A stretch of 43,011 bases of DNA from Rhodocyclaceae bacterium (GTDB lineage: Bacteria; Pseudomonadota; Gammaproteobacteria; Burkholderiales; Rhodocyclaceae). Below are positions 17,976-26,585 of this stretch, piece after piece. The stretch lies in NCBI GenBank assembly GCA_020445785.1, contig JAGRFZ010000065.1:1-43011 (forward strand). Reading direction: 5' to 3'. A program made the position numbers and the translations under genes. Numbering within the stretch: position 1 is the stretch's first letter; each line of letters opens with the position of its first letter. The notes beneath the pieces are model-generated. The model saw nothing but the letters and a program-made list of their open reading frames with translations. It searched no databases and was not told the origin of the DNA.

Positions 17976-18599
17976 ATGTCGAAGATCCAGTTCTACACCC
18001 ACCCGATGTCGCGCGGGCAGATCGCCCGCTGGGCGCTGCACGAGGCCGGCGCCGACTACGAGACGCACGTCGTCGAGTACGGGGACCGCATGAAGGGCGA
18101 CGCCTACCTTGCCATCAACCCGATGGGCAAAGTGCCGGCGATCGTGCATGAAAGCCGGGTGGTCACCGAGGTGGCCGCCATCTGCGCCTATCTCGCCGAG
18201 ACCTTCCCCGCCGCCGGCCTGGCCCCCGAGGCCTCCGAGCGCGCCGATTACTTCCGCTGGCTGTTCTTCGTCGCCGGGCCGCTCGAACAGGCCTTGAGCC
18301 TGACCCACCTCGGTATCGCGCCGACTCCGGAGCAGCAGCGCACACTCGGCTGTGGCGACCCAGCCCGCGTCGTCGATGTGCTGTGTGCCAAGCTCGCGCG
18401 CGACGCCTTCGTCTGTGGCGAGCGCTTCACGATGGCCGACGTGTATGTCGGCAGCCACGTCGATTGGGGGCTGGCCTTCGGCACCCTGCCCGAGCTGGCG
18501 CCGCTGCAGGCCTACGCGGAGCGCATTCGCCGCCGCAGCGCCTACCAGGCAGCGAAGGCGATCGACGCGGCCCTGATCGCCGAACGAAATCCGGGTTGA
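17976..18599 (+). CDS. Glutathione S-transferase family protein
   Basis: This 207-residue protein has an N-terminal thioredoxin-like domain (residues 1-80, with a PMSRGQIARWALHEAG active-site helix, the cis-Pro NPMGKVPAI and the glutathione gamma-glutamyl contact VVTEVAAI) and an all-helical C-terminal domain (FTMADVYVGSHVDW, about residues 149-162). It is expected to be a cytoplasmic homodimer conjugating glutathione to electrophiles; the substrate is unknown. ATG 17976 follows GGGAGA with suitable spacing and begins the fold; an upstream in-frame ATG at 17928 is not supported. It lies 79 bp after the dehydrogenase gene. Confidence 0.9.
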   Translation: MSKIQFYTHPMSRGQIARWALHEAGADYETHVVEYGDRMKGDAYLAINPMGKVPAIVHESRVVTEVAAICAYLAETFPAAGLAPEASERADYFRWLFFVAGPLEQALSLTHLGIAPTPEQQRTLGCGDPARVVDVLCAKLARDAFVCGERFTMADVYVGSHVDWGLAFGTLPELAPLQAYAERIRRRSAYQAAKAIDAALIAERNPG

Positions 18600-18618
18600 G
18601 GAAGAGGTGCGCCTCGCA

Positions 18619-18637
18619 GCCGGCCACGGCGGCCGGC
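18619..18637. terminator. Possible bidirectional hairpin between convergent genes
   Basis: GCCGGCC-ACGGC-GGCCGGC forms a 7-bp GC stem in the 39-bp gap between the GST stop (18599) and the 3D-lipoprotein stop (18639). There is no T-run, so termination is uncertain. Confidence 0.35.
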
Positions 18638-18638
18638 C

Positions 18639-19013
18639 TCAATCGTCCCGCCAGCGGATCTCCACTTCGCGCACGCCCCAGGCGCGGGCCGACGCACGGT
18701 CGCGCCCCATGTAGATGTCGATCTTGCGCGTCCAGCGGCGGTTCATCTTGTCGCGCACCACATAGGCGCCGTCCAGTCCCTCGATATGCACTTCGGTGCC
18801 GTGCTCGAGCCCCTGCTCGATCAGATCCCGCGACACCGCGATCGCCTTCATGCCCGGCTTCAGGCGGTCGCCCCAGGCGGCCAGATCCGGCGTCGCGTCG
18901 GTCTCGCCGACCGACGAGGTGTAGGCCGTCGCCGTGACCGTCATGCGGCGGGTATCGTCACTGCAGCCGGCGAGCGCGAGCAGCATCACGGGAATCGAAC
19001 GCGACAGTCGCAT
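18639..19013 (-). CDS. Small 3D-domain lipoprotein
   Basis: This 124-residue protein has a lipoprotein signal peptide with lipobox LAGC (Cys17) and a short double-psi beta-barrel of the 3D class related to the catalytic part of lytic transglycosylases such as MltA. The visible pattern is TATAYTS near the start, then GDRLKPGMKAIAVSRDL, YVVRDKMN and KIDIYMG, with the conserved aspartates. It may bind or cleave peptidoglycan from the outer or inner membrane, but it is too short to be a full lytic transglycosylase. The gene converges with the GST gene and is preceded on its strand by the large NHL lipoprotein. Confidence 0.8.
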   Translation of the reverse strand: MRLSRSIPVMLLALAGCSDDTRRMTVTATAYTSSVGETDATPDLAAWGDRLKPGMKAIAVSRDLIEQGLEHGTEVHIEGLDGAYVVRDKMNRRWTRKIDIYMGRDRASARAWGVREVEIRWRDD

Positions 19014-19076
19014 GGGCTCGATTTAAGCACCGGGCGCCAGCCGCGACAAGCGCTCGCCTCGGCACCTGCGCCCCCG

Positions 19077-21365
19077 TCAGCCGACACCGATCCGCAATAC
19101 CGCATTTTCGCTGGAACAGATCAGGCTGCCGGCCGCGATCGCGACCAGGCCGCTGACCCGATTCAGCGAGCCCGGGAGGGCGCCGAGTCGCACCCCCACG
19201 GCGGCCCGGCCGTCGGACGTCTCGCTGCCGACCACCGGCGTCACGACACCACCCGGACGCAACTGCAGCAAGGCGTTATCCGAAACCCGGACGACGTAGG
19301 CCCGACCATCCGCGAGTACCGCCAGCCCACCGCCGTCGTACGGTGCCGGCAGGATCCAACGCTCGGCGAGCGGTCCGACCTGCCATCGATCGATTTCGGT
19401 GCCGTCCCGGGAAACGCGGTGGACGCGCTGCAGCCGCGACTCGGCGATGTAGATGTCGCCGGACGGCCCGCAAGCCATGCGAACCCATTCCGTTTGCTCG
19501 TCGCGTTCGATCGTTCCTGGATCCGTCCAGTCGATCAGGACATGCTCGATACGGCCACCGGGTTCGCCCAACAGGGTCGTGACCTCGCCATCCATGCCCA
19601 CCCGCCGGATCGTATTCCCATAGATGAAATCGAAGATCGGCTCGATCTGGAGCACACCCGGCGTGCGTTCGCGCCGCGGCGCGTCCAGCACCAGCAGCGC
19701 GCCGTCGGCATCGACGCAGAGCGACTGTGGATTGGCGAACGTGGCCTCGGCGCCACGCCCGTCCGCAAAGCCGGTGACGCCCTCGCGCCCCGCCAGCAGG
19801 CTTTCGGAGCCATCCGGCGCGATCCGGAGGATGCTTCGATCGCGCACCCCATAGAAGTAGCCGTCGGCGTCGACCGCCAGGCCGCCATCGACCGGAAATC
19901 GTGCGAATCGGGTGGTCACGCGGCCATCCGGCGCGACCGTGCGCAGGCGCTCACCCCGCCGTTCGACCAGATGGTAGTTGCCCGCTCGATCGCCGCATGC
20001 CGCCGCCACCTGCTCGAAGCGTGCCGCCACTCCGCTGCCGTCGACGATGGCCGCAGATGCCGCCGCCGCGACCGCGGTGGCGCACTCGCCCGTGCCGGGG
20101 TCGATACGCCGGACCACGTGGTTGTCCCGATCCGCCACCACCACCATGCCACGCGAATCGACACCGATGCTTTGCGGCCGACGGAAGCGGGCCTGTGCCC
20201 CGGCCCCATCGGCAAAGCCGGCTTCGTGCTCGGCGCCGGCCAGGCGGGCGAAGCCACCATCGAGGCCGATGCGCACGATCGCATGGCCGGCGACCGCGAA
20301 TGCGCCGTCGTTGCCGTCGGCGACGATCTCGCCGAAGGGCACCCCTTCCCCCTGCGGCACCAGCGGCAATCCATAGGGCAGCGAATCGGGCAGCGTCTCG
20401 ACGACGCCCTGGGGGTCCACGGTGCGAACACGATCGCCATCGACGATCAGCAGCCGATCGTCGTCCAGTGCAGTCATCAGAATATTGCCGCCGAAGCCCG
20501 CCCCCTGCCCGACGCCGTCGCGAAAATCGTTGGCCGGATGGCCGGCCAGCAGCGCGAGGCTGCCGTCGTCCTCGAGGCGAACGATCGTGCGCTCCGAGGT
20601 AAATAGATGGATGCGCCCCGAGGCATCGAGGGTCAAGCGTGACAATGCGAACAGCTGCGGGCCGGGATCGAGGCGCGCCGCCGTGTCGTCGACCGCCAGC
20701 GACCGCCACTGCCGCTCTCCTGCCGCGACTTCCAGACGGGCGAGACGTGATCCGGACAGCCGGATGACGCTGCCGCGCGCGTCGACGCGGATTTCACCAT
20801 CGCCGAAGGCCCTTGCCAGGATGCGTGCAACCCCGCTCCCGTCGATCTGCCAGATCGCTTCGTTGGCAAGCACGACCATGACGCCGCCGGGCCCGGCGGC
20901 GACGCTCAAGGGCCGTTCGATTCGCGCATCGGAAGCCGTCGCCTCGAGCAGGCCAGACCCGCCCAGCCGGCCCGCAATCAGCCGGATGCCGGTCGTTGGC
21001 GGCAGCAACGCCAGCGTAATCGCACGACTGAGCACCGACCCTCCGGCGTTTTCGACCCGGACCGCGAAGGCCGCGCCGTCGTCACCCGCCTGGATGACGA
21101 ATGCGAGCCGGGCAGACCGCGCGCCGGGAATCTCGACGCCGTCGCGCAACCACTGATAGCGCAGTCCGTCGCCGCTGGCCACGACCTCGAGAGAAACCGT
21201 GTCACCGACCGCCGCGGAGGTCGAGGCCGGCTGTACGTCGATCGACGGCGCCCCGCTCTGGCCGCCACTGCCGTCGGACGAAGAACCGCCGCAGCCGGTC
21301 ACGGCAACAGCCCCCAAGGCCAGCATCAGGCCATGGAAACGCCGACGGTCGATGCGGACGGACAT
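19077..21365 (-). CDS. Large lipoprotein with Ig-like domain and NHL-type propeller repeats
   Basis: This 762-residue exported protein has a signal segment with a twin-arginine-like motif (RRRF, residues 7-10) and lipobox VTGC (Cys25), then a Gly/Ser linker, an immunoglobulin-like domain (about residues 38-125, ending SRAITLALL) and many repeats typical of NHL/six-bladed propellers (FADGRGAEATFANPQSLCVD; FADGAGAQARFRRPQSIGVD; VVVADRDNHVVRRID). Start 21365 was preferred over 21389 because it puts the twin-Arg motif near the N-terminus. Such proteins are usually extracytoplasmic binding scaffolds; no catalytic motif is seen and the ligand is unknown. It is divergent from the caspase-TIR gene. 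Confidence 0.8.
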   Translation of the reverse strand: MSVRIDRRRFHGLMLALGAVAVTGCGGSSSDGSGGQSGAPSIDVQPASTSAAVGDTVSLEVVASGDGLRYQWLRDGVEIPGARSARLAFVIQAGDDGAAFAVRVENAGGSVLSRAITLALLPPTTGIRLIAGRLGGSGLLEATASDARIERPLSVAAGPGGVMVVLANEAIWQIDGSGVARILARAFGDGEIRVDARGSVIRLSGSRLARLEVAAGERQWRSLAVDDTAARLDPGPQLFALSRLTLDASGRIHLFTSERTIVRLEDDGSLALLAGHPANDFRDGVGQGAGFGGNILMTALDDDRLLIVDGDRVRTVDPQGVVETLPDSLPYGLPLVPQGEGVPFGEIVADGNDGAFAVAGHAIVRIGLDGGFARLAGAEHEAGFADGAGAQARFRRPQSIGVDSRGMVVVADRDNHVVRRIDPGTGECATAVAAAASAAIVDGSGVAARFEQVAAACGDRAGNYHLVERRGERLRTVAPDGRVTTRFARFPVDGGLAVDADGYFYGVRDRSILRIAPDGSESLLAGREGVTGFADGRGAEATFANPQSLCVDADGALLVLDAPRRERTPGVLQIEPIFDFIYGNTIRRVGMDGEVTTLLGEPGGRIEHVLIDWTDPGTIERDEQTEWVRMACGPSGDIYIAESRLQRVHRVSRDGTEIDRWQVGPLAERWILPAPYDGGGLAVLADGRAYVVRVSDNALLQLRPGGVVTPVVGSETSDGRAAVGVRLGALPGSLNRVSGLVAIAAGSLICSSENAVLRIGVG

Positions 21366-21759
21366 CAGCTCGGGCCATGGAGAAGGCATCGATCACTCGC
21401 TCGAATTCGACATTGGCGACCCGCACGGGGACGCGCCGGCATAAGTTTATCAAAGGGGCACGACATCACCCGAATGGCATGGTTCTTGGCGACATCCTGC
21501 CCCACCGCTTACGATCGCCGCGGCTCGGTCGAATTGCCCACAGCCGCAAGGCGGCCTGCGCTGGGCCCACCACCGCAACGGCCGGAGGGGGGTGCCGATG
21601 ACAGCGCACCCAGGACGACCGCGTGCCACCCTGCCCTCCACCGCGACGATCAGCGGCCGCGTGATCGAACGGCCGGCGATGCGCTGGGGCCGGCGCCGAC
21701 TCGCTGGCCGCCGTCGCGCCGATGCGCCAAACTGAGCACAGGTAGAGGCAGGCCCCCAT
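21366..21759. other. 394-bp intergenic region between divergent genes
   Basis: No convincing gene was seen. Frames crossing it lack family resemblance and overlap real genes. A short AT-rich patch (ATAAGTTTATCAAA, near 21441-21454) stands out in the GC-rich background and may hold a promoter, most likely for the lipoprotein gene on the minus strand. No full -35/-10 pair was recognised. Confidence 0.4.
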
Positions 21760-22932
21760 ATGGCAATCGGCAACGAAACGACAGAATCGACGACGCCCGA
21801 GCCCGAGGCGCCGAAGCGCTACGCAGTGCTGATCGGCAATGGCTGTGTCGAGGCTGCCGACGGCAGCCGACTGTTCGACGTTCCGGCGATCGACAAGGAT
21901 CTGGCGGCGATGGCGGCCGTCCTCGGGGATCGCGAGAGTGCGGATTTCGCGCTCACCAGTCTGCTCGAACCGCCACTGATCCAGGCCCGCCGGGAGATCG
22001 CCCGGGTCGCGCGCATGGCAGGGGCCGACGACACCGTGCTGATCTACTACTCCGGCTGCAGCCTGCGACTCGGCGGCCAACTCTATCTGCCGATGCGCGA
22101 TGCCGATCCGGAGTACATCGAGGCCACCTGCCTGGATGCCGAATTCGTGCTCTCGGTGCTCAGGCGCAGCAGGAGCCGCCGGATCGTGATCCTGCTCGAT
22201 GGTTGCCACAGCGGCGCCTTCTTCGCCGACAACCGGGGCGTCCCCAATGGTTTCTTCGCCCTCAGTTCCTGCGCCGCCGACGAGATGAGCTATGGCGACG
22301 CCGACGGCGGCTTCTTCACCCGCGCCATGATCGAGGGCCTGACCGGCGCCCGCGCCGACGCCGACGGCGACGGCATCGTCACCACCGACGAACTGTACCG
22401 TCACGTGTTACCCGCCTGCCGCGCGGGGCGGGAGCGCGTCCCGCCGACGACACCGCAGATGTGGTCCTGGAACCTGCCGGAGCCGATCGCGCTGACCCAC
22501 GTGCGCCGACGCATCTTCGTCAGCTACCGGCGCAGCGACGGCGCCATCGCCGACGCATTGGTGGCGGCACTCGAGCATCAGGGCTTCGGTGTCTGGCTCG
22601 ACCGCGAGGACATTGGCGGTGGCAGCCGCTGGCGCGACGAGATCGCCCGTGCGATCGAGGGCTGCGACGCCATGGTGTTCCTGATGTCGGCCACCGCGCT
22701 CGAATCGGACGAGGTCTACAAGGAACTGGCCATGGCCCGCCGACTGGCGCGCCCGATCATTCCGCTGCAGATCGGCGACGTGCGGCTGATCGGCTGGCAC
22801 AAGGCCGAACTGGGGCCGATTCAGGCGATCCGCCACGATCCGGCGGATCGCCAAGGGCATTGGCTCTCGGCCCTCGTCGACGCCGTGCGTGCGGCCTGCT
22901 CGGCGGCGCGCCGGCAGGCACCGACGCGGTGA
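21760..22932 (+). CDS. Caspase-like (C14) and TIR domain fusion protein
   Basis: This 390-residue soluble protein begins with a caspase-like fold (about residues 20-220: RYAVLIGNG, IYYSGCS at 95-101, the catalytic-Cys motif DGCHSG with Cys149, and GGFFTRAMIEGLTG). It has a canonical EF-hand loop at 200-211 (D-A-D-G-D-G...D-E) and a C-terminal TIR domain (251 to about 345: RIFVSYRRSD, VWLDREDIGGGSRW, FLMSATALESDEVYKEL). Glu322 occupies the position of the catalytic Glu of NAD-cleaving TIRs. The usual caspase His (SGHG) is replaced by Cys100 (codon TGC at 22057), so normal protease activity is doubtful. Such domains are common effectors in bacterial immunity and cell death. No partner gene is adjacent: the downstream iron permease is convergent with a 9-bp gap. 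Function is not known. Confidence 0.88.
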   Translation: MAIGNETTESTTPEPEAPKRYAVLIGNGCVEAADGSRLFDVPAIDKDLAAMAAVLGDRESADFALTSLLEPPLIQARREIARVARMAGADDTVLIYYSGCSLRLGGQLYLPMRDADPEYIEATCLDAEFVLSVLRRSRSRRIVILLDGCHSGAFFADNRGVPNGFFALSSCAADEMSYGDADGGFFTRAMIEGLTGARADADGDGIVTTDELYRHVLPACRAGRERVPPTTPQMWSWNLPEPIALTHVRRRIFVSYRRSDGAIADALVAALEHQGFGVWLDREDIGGGSRWRDEIARAIEGCDAMVFLMSATALESDEVYKELAMARRLARPIIPLQIGDVRLIGWHKAELGPIQAIRHDPADRQGHWLSALVDAVRAACSAARRQAPTR

Positions 22933-22941
22933 GCCACGCGC

Positions 22942-24627
22942 TCACTCCGAACGGCGCTGGCGCGCGATCTGGCGCGACAGCACGATCATCGGCAACAGCC
23001 CGACAGCGACGATGGTCAGCGCCGCCGTGGCGGCTTCCGCCAGGCGCTCGTCCGAGGCCAGGTTGAAGGCCTGGGTCGCCAGCGTGTCGAAGTTGAACGG
23101 GCGCATCACCAGGGTCGCCGGCAGTTCCTTCATGACATCGACGAAGACCAGCAGCGCCGCGGTCAGCAAGGCACCGCGGACGATCGGCAGATGCACCCGG
23201 CCGAGGGTCGCCCACTGGCCGTAGCCCAGGCTGCGGGCAGCGTCGTCCATGTTGGTGGTGACCTTGGACAGGGAGGTGTCCATGGTATGCAATGCCACCG
23301 ACAGGAAGCGCGTCAGGTACGCGTACACCAGGGCGGCGATGCCACCGGTCAGCAGCAGGCCGGGGCTGGTGCCGAAGGCGGCGGTCCACCATTGGGCAAC
23401 CAGATTGTCTACGCGCGTCACCGGGATCAGCACGCCGACGGCGATCACCGTGCCCGGCACCGCATAGCCGAGGCCGACCAGCCGGTTGAGACCGGCGGTG
23501 ACGAGGTTGGCGGGCGACAGGCGGCGGGCGTAGGCGAGAACCACGGCGCAGACGACGGCGATCGCCGCGGTCACCACCGCCAGGATGAAACTGTTGCCCG
23601 CCAGTTCGACGAAGCGCGGCCCGAATTGGGCGTCGCCCTCCACGATCGCCATGTGCAGGAGCAGTGCGCAGGGGATCAGAAACCCGAACAGGAGCGGCAT
23701 GAAGCACGCGAAGGCGGCCAGCGCGCCGGCCAGCGGTGACAAGCGCCGACCCGGATGCGGACGATGTTGGCGCGAGGTATTGTGGAAACGGGCGCGGCCG
23801 CGGCTGATCTGCTCGAGCACCAGCACCAGGATGACGAATCCGAGCAGCGCGGCCGAGAGCTGGGCCGCAGCGACCCGGTCGCCGAGCGAAAACCAGGCGC
23901 GGTAGATGCCGGTGGTGAAGGTCTGCACCGCAAAGTAGGACACCGTGCCGTAGTCGGCCAGGGTTTCCATCAACGCCAATGCGGTACCCGCCACCACCGC
24001 CGGCCGGGCCAGCGGCAGCGACAGCCGGAAGAAGCAGCCCCAAGGCCCGAGGCCGAGCGAACGGCCGGCCTCGAGCACGCCGCCGGCGCGCTCGAGGAAG
24101 GCGCTGCGCGACAGCATGTAGACATAGGGAAAGAGCACGAACATGAACATCGCGACCGCGCCGCCGACCGACCGCACGTCCGGAAACCAATAGTCGCGCG
24201 CGCGCCAGCCGAAGGTCTCGCGCAGGAAGCTCTGGACCGGACCCACGAATTGCAGGAAATCGGTGTACACGTAGGCCATGACGTAGGCCGGCACCGCGAG
24301 CGGCAGTACCAGCGCCCACTCGAAGAAGCGACGACCCGGAAATTCGTGCATCGCCGTCAGCCACGCCGTGGTGACGCCGATGCTCGACACGCCGAGACCG
24401 ACGCCGACGATCAGGACCACGGTATTGCCGACGTAGTCCGGCAGGACGGTCGCGGCCAGATGCTGCCAAGTGTCGCTGGTCCCGCCAGCCACCACGTTGG
24501 AGAATACCGACAGCACCGGCACGATCACGAGCAGGGCCAGTACGGCGGCACCCAGACTCAAAGCCGTCCATCGGCGACGGGCGGGGGCCGCTGGCAAGTT
24601 CGCATTCTCCGGAAACGAGGGCCCCAT
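22942..24627 (-). CDS. fbpB: Ferric-iron ABC transporter permease (FbpB/SfuB type)
   Basis: This 561-residue inner-membrane protein is a fused double permease, with two homologous halves of about six helices each. Each half carries the cytoplasmic EAA-type loop that meets the ATPase (EAGRSLGLGPWGCFFRLSLPLARP near residue 187; DAARSLGYGQWATLGRVHLPIVRG near residue 475). This layout and length are typical of Fe(III) transporters of the Fbp/Sfu/Afu group, which import iron from a periplasmic binding protein. It is divergent from the ATPase gene at 24745. The binding-protein gene (fbpA) is not in the window. A related thiamine or phosphonate system is less likely. Confidence 0.88.
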   Translation of the reverse strand: MGPSFPENANLPAAPARRRWTALSLGAAVLALLVIVPVLSVFSNVVAGGTSDTWQHLAATVLPDYVGNTVVLIVGVGLGVSSIGVTTAWLTAMHEFPGRRFFEWALVLPLAVPAYVMAYVYTDFLQFVGPVQSFLRETFGWRARDYWFPDVRSVGGAVAMFMFVLFPYVYMLSRSAFLERAGGVLEAGRSLGLGPWGCFFRLSLPLARPAVVAGTALALMETLADYGTVSYFAVQTFTTGIYRAWFSLGDRVAAAQLSAALLGFVILVLVLEQISRGRARFHNTSRQHRPHPGRRLSPLAGALAAFACFMPLLFGFLIPCALLLHMAIVEGDAQFGPRFVELAGNSFILAVVTAAIAVVCAVVLAYARRLSPANLVTAGLNRLVGLGYAVPGTVIAVGVLIPVTRVDNLVAQWWTAAFGTSPGLLLTGGIAALVYAYLTRFLSVALHTMDTSLSKVTTNMDDAARSLGYGQWATLGRVHLPIVRGALLTAALLVFVDVMKELPATLVMRPFNFDTLATQAFNLASDERLAEAATAALTIVAVGLLPMIVLSRQIARQRRSE

Positions 24628-24644
24628 CGCGCGGGACCGAAACC

Positions 24645-24670
24645 GTAATTATAATTGATCTCGTTTACCA
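24645..24670. promoter_or_regulatory. AT-rich palindromic site between fbpB and fbpC, possible Fur/iron operator
   Basis: The 117-bp divergent gap holds an AT-rich island with the perfect palindrome AATTATAATT (24647-24656), followed by GATCTCGTTTACC. Aligned to the 19-base Fur consensus it matches at about 11 positions, which is suggestive only. Its placement between two iron-transport genes favours an iron-responsive control site. Confidence 0.4.
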
Positions 24671-24744
24671 AGCCCGCACCCTGAGTAGGTGTATCGTCGC
24701 CAATCCCGATCCCGGCGCTCGGCGGCATACCCCGAGCACGCGCC

Positions 24745-25869
24745 ATGGCCCATCTCGAACTAGACTCGCTTCGCCTCGCCTTCGGCCGCCAGGTAGTCGT
24801 GGACGGCTTCGGATTTTCCCTCGACCAGGGCCGCATCGGCTGCCTGCTGGGCCCTTCCGGGTGCGGCAAGACCACGGTGCTGCGCGCGATCGCGGGCTTC
24901 GAGGCCCTGGTGGACGGCCACATCCGACTCGACGGCCGGGTGGTCAGCGACGCCCGTCACCACACCCCACCGGAACAGCGGCGGATCGGCATGGTGTTCC
25001 AGGACTACGCGCTGTTCCCGCATCTGACCGTCGCCCGTAATATCGCCTTCGGCCTGCGCGAGGTGTCGTCGGACGAGATCCGGACCCGGGTCGAGGCCCT
25101 GCTCGAGCGCATCGGCCTGCCCGATGCGGGCCACAAGTACCCCCACGAACTGTCCGGCGGCCAACAGCAGCGCGTGGCCCTGGCGCGGGCCCTGGCGCCG
25201 CGCCCGGCCCTGCTGCTGCTCGACGAGCCGTTCTCGAATCTCGATGTCGACCTGCGCGAGCGACTGTCGACCGAGGTGCGGGAGATCATCAAGTCGTCGG
25301 GCACGACCGCGATTCTGGTGACCCACGACCAGCACGAGGCCTTCGCCGTCGCCGATGAGATCGGCATCATCCACGAAGGCCGGATCCAGCAGTGGGACAC
25401 GCCCTACAACCTCTATCACCGGCCCGCGAATCGCTTCGTCGCCGACTTCATCGGCCAAGGCGTATTCCTGCCCGGTACCGTGCTCAACAACCGGCAGGTG
25501 GACATGGAGCTGGGGGTGTTGGAGAGCAAGATCCCGGTCGAGTGCGGAATCGGTTGCAGCGACTGCAACCTGGGCTGTCACGTGGACGTGCTGCTGCGCC
25601 CCGACGACATCGTGCATGACGACGGCAGTACGATGCGCGCCGAGGTCGTCGCCAAGGCCTTCCGCGGCGCCGACATTCTTTATACGCTGCGCCTGAAAAG
25701 CGGCGCGCGGGTGCTTTCGCTGGTCCCCAGTCACCACAATCACGCGATCGGCGAGCCGATCGGCATTCGCTTGGCGGTGGACCACGTGGTGGCCTTCCAC
25801 GACGCGGCGGGACCGACGCCGGCGCCTGGCGCCCGGCCGTCGATCCCGATCATCCCTGCCGAGTCATGA
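24745..25869 (+). CDS. fbpC: Ferric-iron ABC transporter ATP-binding protein with a Cys cluster
   Basis: This 374-residue ATPase has Walker A GPSGCGKT (36-43), the signature LSGGQ (136-140), Walker B LLLLDEP (156-162), the switch His194 and a C-terminal TOBE region. It powers the Fbp-type permease encoded divergently at 22942-24627. The TOBE region has an unusual run of four cysteines, Cys267, Cys271, Cys274 and Cys278 (Cx3Cx2Cx3C), just before the conserved LLRPDD. This could bind iron or another metal and report its level to the transporter. The ATG at 24745 is the first sensible start. The stop overlaps the aat start by four bases (ATGA), implying translational coupling. Confidence 0.9.
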   Translation: MAHLELDSLRLAFGRQVVVDGFGFSLDQGRIGCLLGPSGCGKTTVLRAIAGFEALVDGHIRLDGRVVSDARHHTPPEQRRIGMVFQDYALFPHLTVARNIAFGLREVSSDEIRTRVEALLERIGLPDAGHKYPHELSGGQQQRVALARALAPRPALLLLDEPFSNLDVDLRERLSTEVREIIKSSGTTAILVTHDQHEAFAVADEIGIIHEGRIQQWDTPYNLYHRPANRFVADFIGQGVFLPGTVLNNRQVDMELGVLESKIPVECGIGCSDCNLGCHVDVLLRPDDIVHDDGSTMRAEVVAKAFRGADILYTLRLKSGARVLSLVPSHHNHAIGEPIGIRLAVDHVVAFHDAAGPTPAPGARPSIPIIPAES

Positions 25870-26585
25870 TCCCCTGGCTCGACGGCGAACCGGATTTTCC
25901 GCCCCCGTCGATGGCGCTGCGGGAGCCCAACGGGCTGCTCGCGGCGGGCGGCCGGCTCGACCCGGAATGGCTGCTGGCCGCCTACCGGCGCGGCATCTTT
26001 CCGTGGTTCGGCGAGGACGACCCGATTCTGTGGTGGAGTCCGGACCCGCGCATGGTGCTGGAGCCGACGGCGATGAGGATTTCGCGCAGCCTGCGTCGGC
26101 GACTGCGGCGACGCGAATTCGACGTGCGCCTCGACCGGGATTTCGAAGCCGTCGTCTGCGCCTGCGCGGCGCCGCGGGCGGACGCGGCCGGTACCTGGAT
26201 CACCGATGCGATGCGTGCCGCCTATTGTCGGCTGCACGAACTCGGGCATGCCCACAGCGTCGAATGCTATCGCGACGACACCCTGGTGGGCGGGCTCTAC
26301 GGCGTCGCGATCGGTCGCATGTTCTTCGGCGAGTCGATGTTCGCCCGATGCACGGACGCCTCCAAGGCCGCGCTCGCCCATCTGTGCCGTCACCTTGAAA
26401 TGGATGGCTTCGGACTCATAGACTGCCAGATGACGACCTCGCACCTGGCCTCGCTCGGCGGCCGAGAGATTCCGCGCGACGAATTTTCCGGGCGCCTGGC
26501 GTCGCTGACCGCCGCCGGCGGCAGTGCGGGCCGCTGGCCCGAGCACGCCGCCGATTTCGACTGGGGCGAAGCCGAGCCATGCTGA
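25866..26585 (+). CDS. aat: Leucyl/phenylalanyl-tRNA-protein transferase
   Basis: This 239-residue cytoplasmic enzyme attaches Leu or Phe from aminoacyl-tRNA to proteins with N-terminal Arg or Lys, creating an N-degron read by ClpS-ClpAP. The signatures are [37 protein letters not shown] and the GNAT-like core [18 protein letters not shown]. The start overlaps the fbpC stop and the stop overlaps the bpt start by seven bases, so the three genes are probably read from one transcript. The pairing with bpt is a common proteobacterial arrangement. Confidence 0.96.
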   Translation: MIPWLDGEPDFPPPSMALREPNGLLAAGGRLDPEWLLAAYRRGIFPWFGEDDPILWWSPDPRMVLEPTAMRISRSLRRRLRRREFDVRLDRDFEAVVCACAAPRADAAGTWITDAMRAAYCRLHELGHAHSVECYRDDTLVGGLYGVAIGRMFFGESMFARCTDASKAALAHLCRHLEMDGFGLIDCQMTTSHLASLGGREIPRDEFSGRLASLTAAGGSAGRWPEHAADFDWGEAEPC

